Assembly (NCBI GenBank): GCA_017999075.1
Contig: JAGOBX010000137.1
Coordinates: 1-8,335, forward strand
DNA: 8,335 nucleotides
Direction of reading: 5' to 3'
Source of the DNA: Candidatus Babelota bacterium
GTDB taxonomy: Bacteria > JAGOBX01
Positions 7,868-8,335 of the stretch are shown piece after piece. The position numbers and the translations under genes are program-made. Position 1 is the stretch's first letter. Each line of letters starts with the position of its first letter. The notes beneath the pieces were generated by a model. That model saw only the letters and a list, made by a program, of their open reading frames with translations. It searched no databases and had not been told where the DNA came from.

Positions 7868-7975
7868 AACATCCGTTAATTTACGAAAGTTAATTTATAA
7901 AAAAACCTTAATAATTACAAAATTAATAAATATTATATTTTTCAAATATATTTAATCGAACAATACCGGCATTTA

Positions 7976-8335
7976 TTATTCTGCCTTAAAATATTTTGTC
8001 AGAATCAGCCTATTTCCAATTTCACGATCACGTTCATATTCAACTTTATCCATAAATTTTTTTATTATATATACTCCCAATCCCCGATTTTTTCTTGATT
8101 TAATATGTTCTTTCATATTAACATTCCCGAACTTTTCCATATCAAAACCTTCGCTGAAATCTGTTATCTGAATATTAATTTTCTGCATATCAACAAAAAT
8201 TTTTATATAAATTTCTTCATCATTTTTTAATTTATACCCGTGTTCAATAATATTGGCCACAGCTTCATCGAGCACGAGAGTTATCTGCATTACTATATCT
8301 TCAGAAAATTTATTAAGTTCGGATATATGTTTAAT
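7976..8335 (-). CDS. RsbW/SpoIIAB-like anti-sigma factor serine kinase (GHKL ATPase), 5' end outside window
   Basis: The frame stays open to the right edge, giving 119 residues before the TAA. The ATG at 8290 is therefore probably internal: the 15 residues before it (IKHISELNKFSEDIV) read as the first helix normally found in this family, and the true start should lie beyond base 8335. Motifs, numbered from the window edge, are the N-box LDEAVANIIEHGY (about 22-34), a G1-like box TDFSEGFD and the G2 box NRGLGVYIIKKFMD, followed by YERDREIGNRLIL, the ending typical of the HATPase_c_2 family. RsbW-type proteins bind ATP, sequester a sigma factor and phosphorylate a STAS-domain antagonist; which target applies here is unknown. 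The usual Gly after the G1 Asp (DxG) is Ser here, a change I believe is tolerated in this family. A STAS protein or a PP2C phosphatase gene may lie just upstream, outside the window. Confidence 0.88.
   Translation of the reverse strand: MKHISELNKFSEDIVMQITLVLDEAVANIIEHGYKLKNDEEIYIKIFVDMQKINIQITDFSEGFDMEKFGNVNMKEHIKSRKNRGLGVYIIKKFMDKVEYERDREIGNRLILTKYFKAE

Noticed and set aside
7932-7937. Perfect TATAAT on the minus strand upstream of the histidine kinase
   Set aside because: No convincing -35 at 16-18 bases (only TTCGAT at 17), so a promoter is not supported.
7290-7955. Plus-strand open frames at 7290-7565 and 7653-7955
   Set aside because: They are antisense to the histidine kinase coding region, rich in Ser/Phe/Ile as expected from the reverse of Lys/Glu/Asn codons.

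Overview
The window is a strongly AT-rich (G+C low by eye, not counted), gene-dense bacterial segment in which all six supported genes lie on the minus strand. Transcription therefore runs from high to low coordinates. In that order the genes are: an RsbW-like anti-sigma/serine kinase ATPase (cut off by the right edge), a soluble GAF-like sensor histidine kinase, a trimeric-type purine nucleoside phosphorylase, IspH of the MEP isoprenoid pathway, a six-domain S1 RNA-binding protein, and a long exported TPR/beta-propeller protein ending in a von Willebrand A-like domain (cut off by the left edge). Gaps are 120, 87, 53, 25 and 46 bases. There is no GC-rich hairpin terminator in any of them, so one or a few overlapping transcription units are plausible. 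No tRNA, rRNA, CRISPR array, insertion sequence or integrase is visible, and no stretch of 300 bases lacks a gene.

The organism appears to be a bacterium with a low-GC genome, the standard genetic code (the tryptophan codons checked are TGG; visible stops are TAA four times and TAG once), Shine-Dalgarno initiation and the MEP pathway. IspH directly upstream of an S1 protein is a linkage or fusion known from Clostridia and several other phyla. The exported propeller/VWA protein fits a Gram-negative-like or deep-branching anaerobe such as a spirochaete or a relative, but the sequence does not settle the phylum.

Functionally the window is mixed. The right part (about 6.4-8.3 kb) is signalling: an RsbW-family GHKL protein and a membrane-free histidine kinase with no response regulator in view. 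The middle (4.5-6.3 kb) is housekeeping metabolism: purine salvage and the last step of isoprenoid precursor synthesis. Next comes an S1-type translation protein with a long acidic N-terminal extension. The left part (1-2.55 kb) is the least ordinary: signal peptide, two TPR-like units, about 500 residues of propeller-like repeats, then an 'F-x-V-x-E' segment and a VWA-like fold whose metal-site residues are degenerate. This gene is the best candidate for something not well described. I see no clear sign of a defence system or a new mobile system here.
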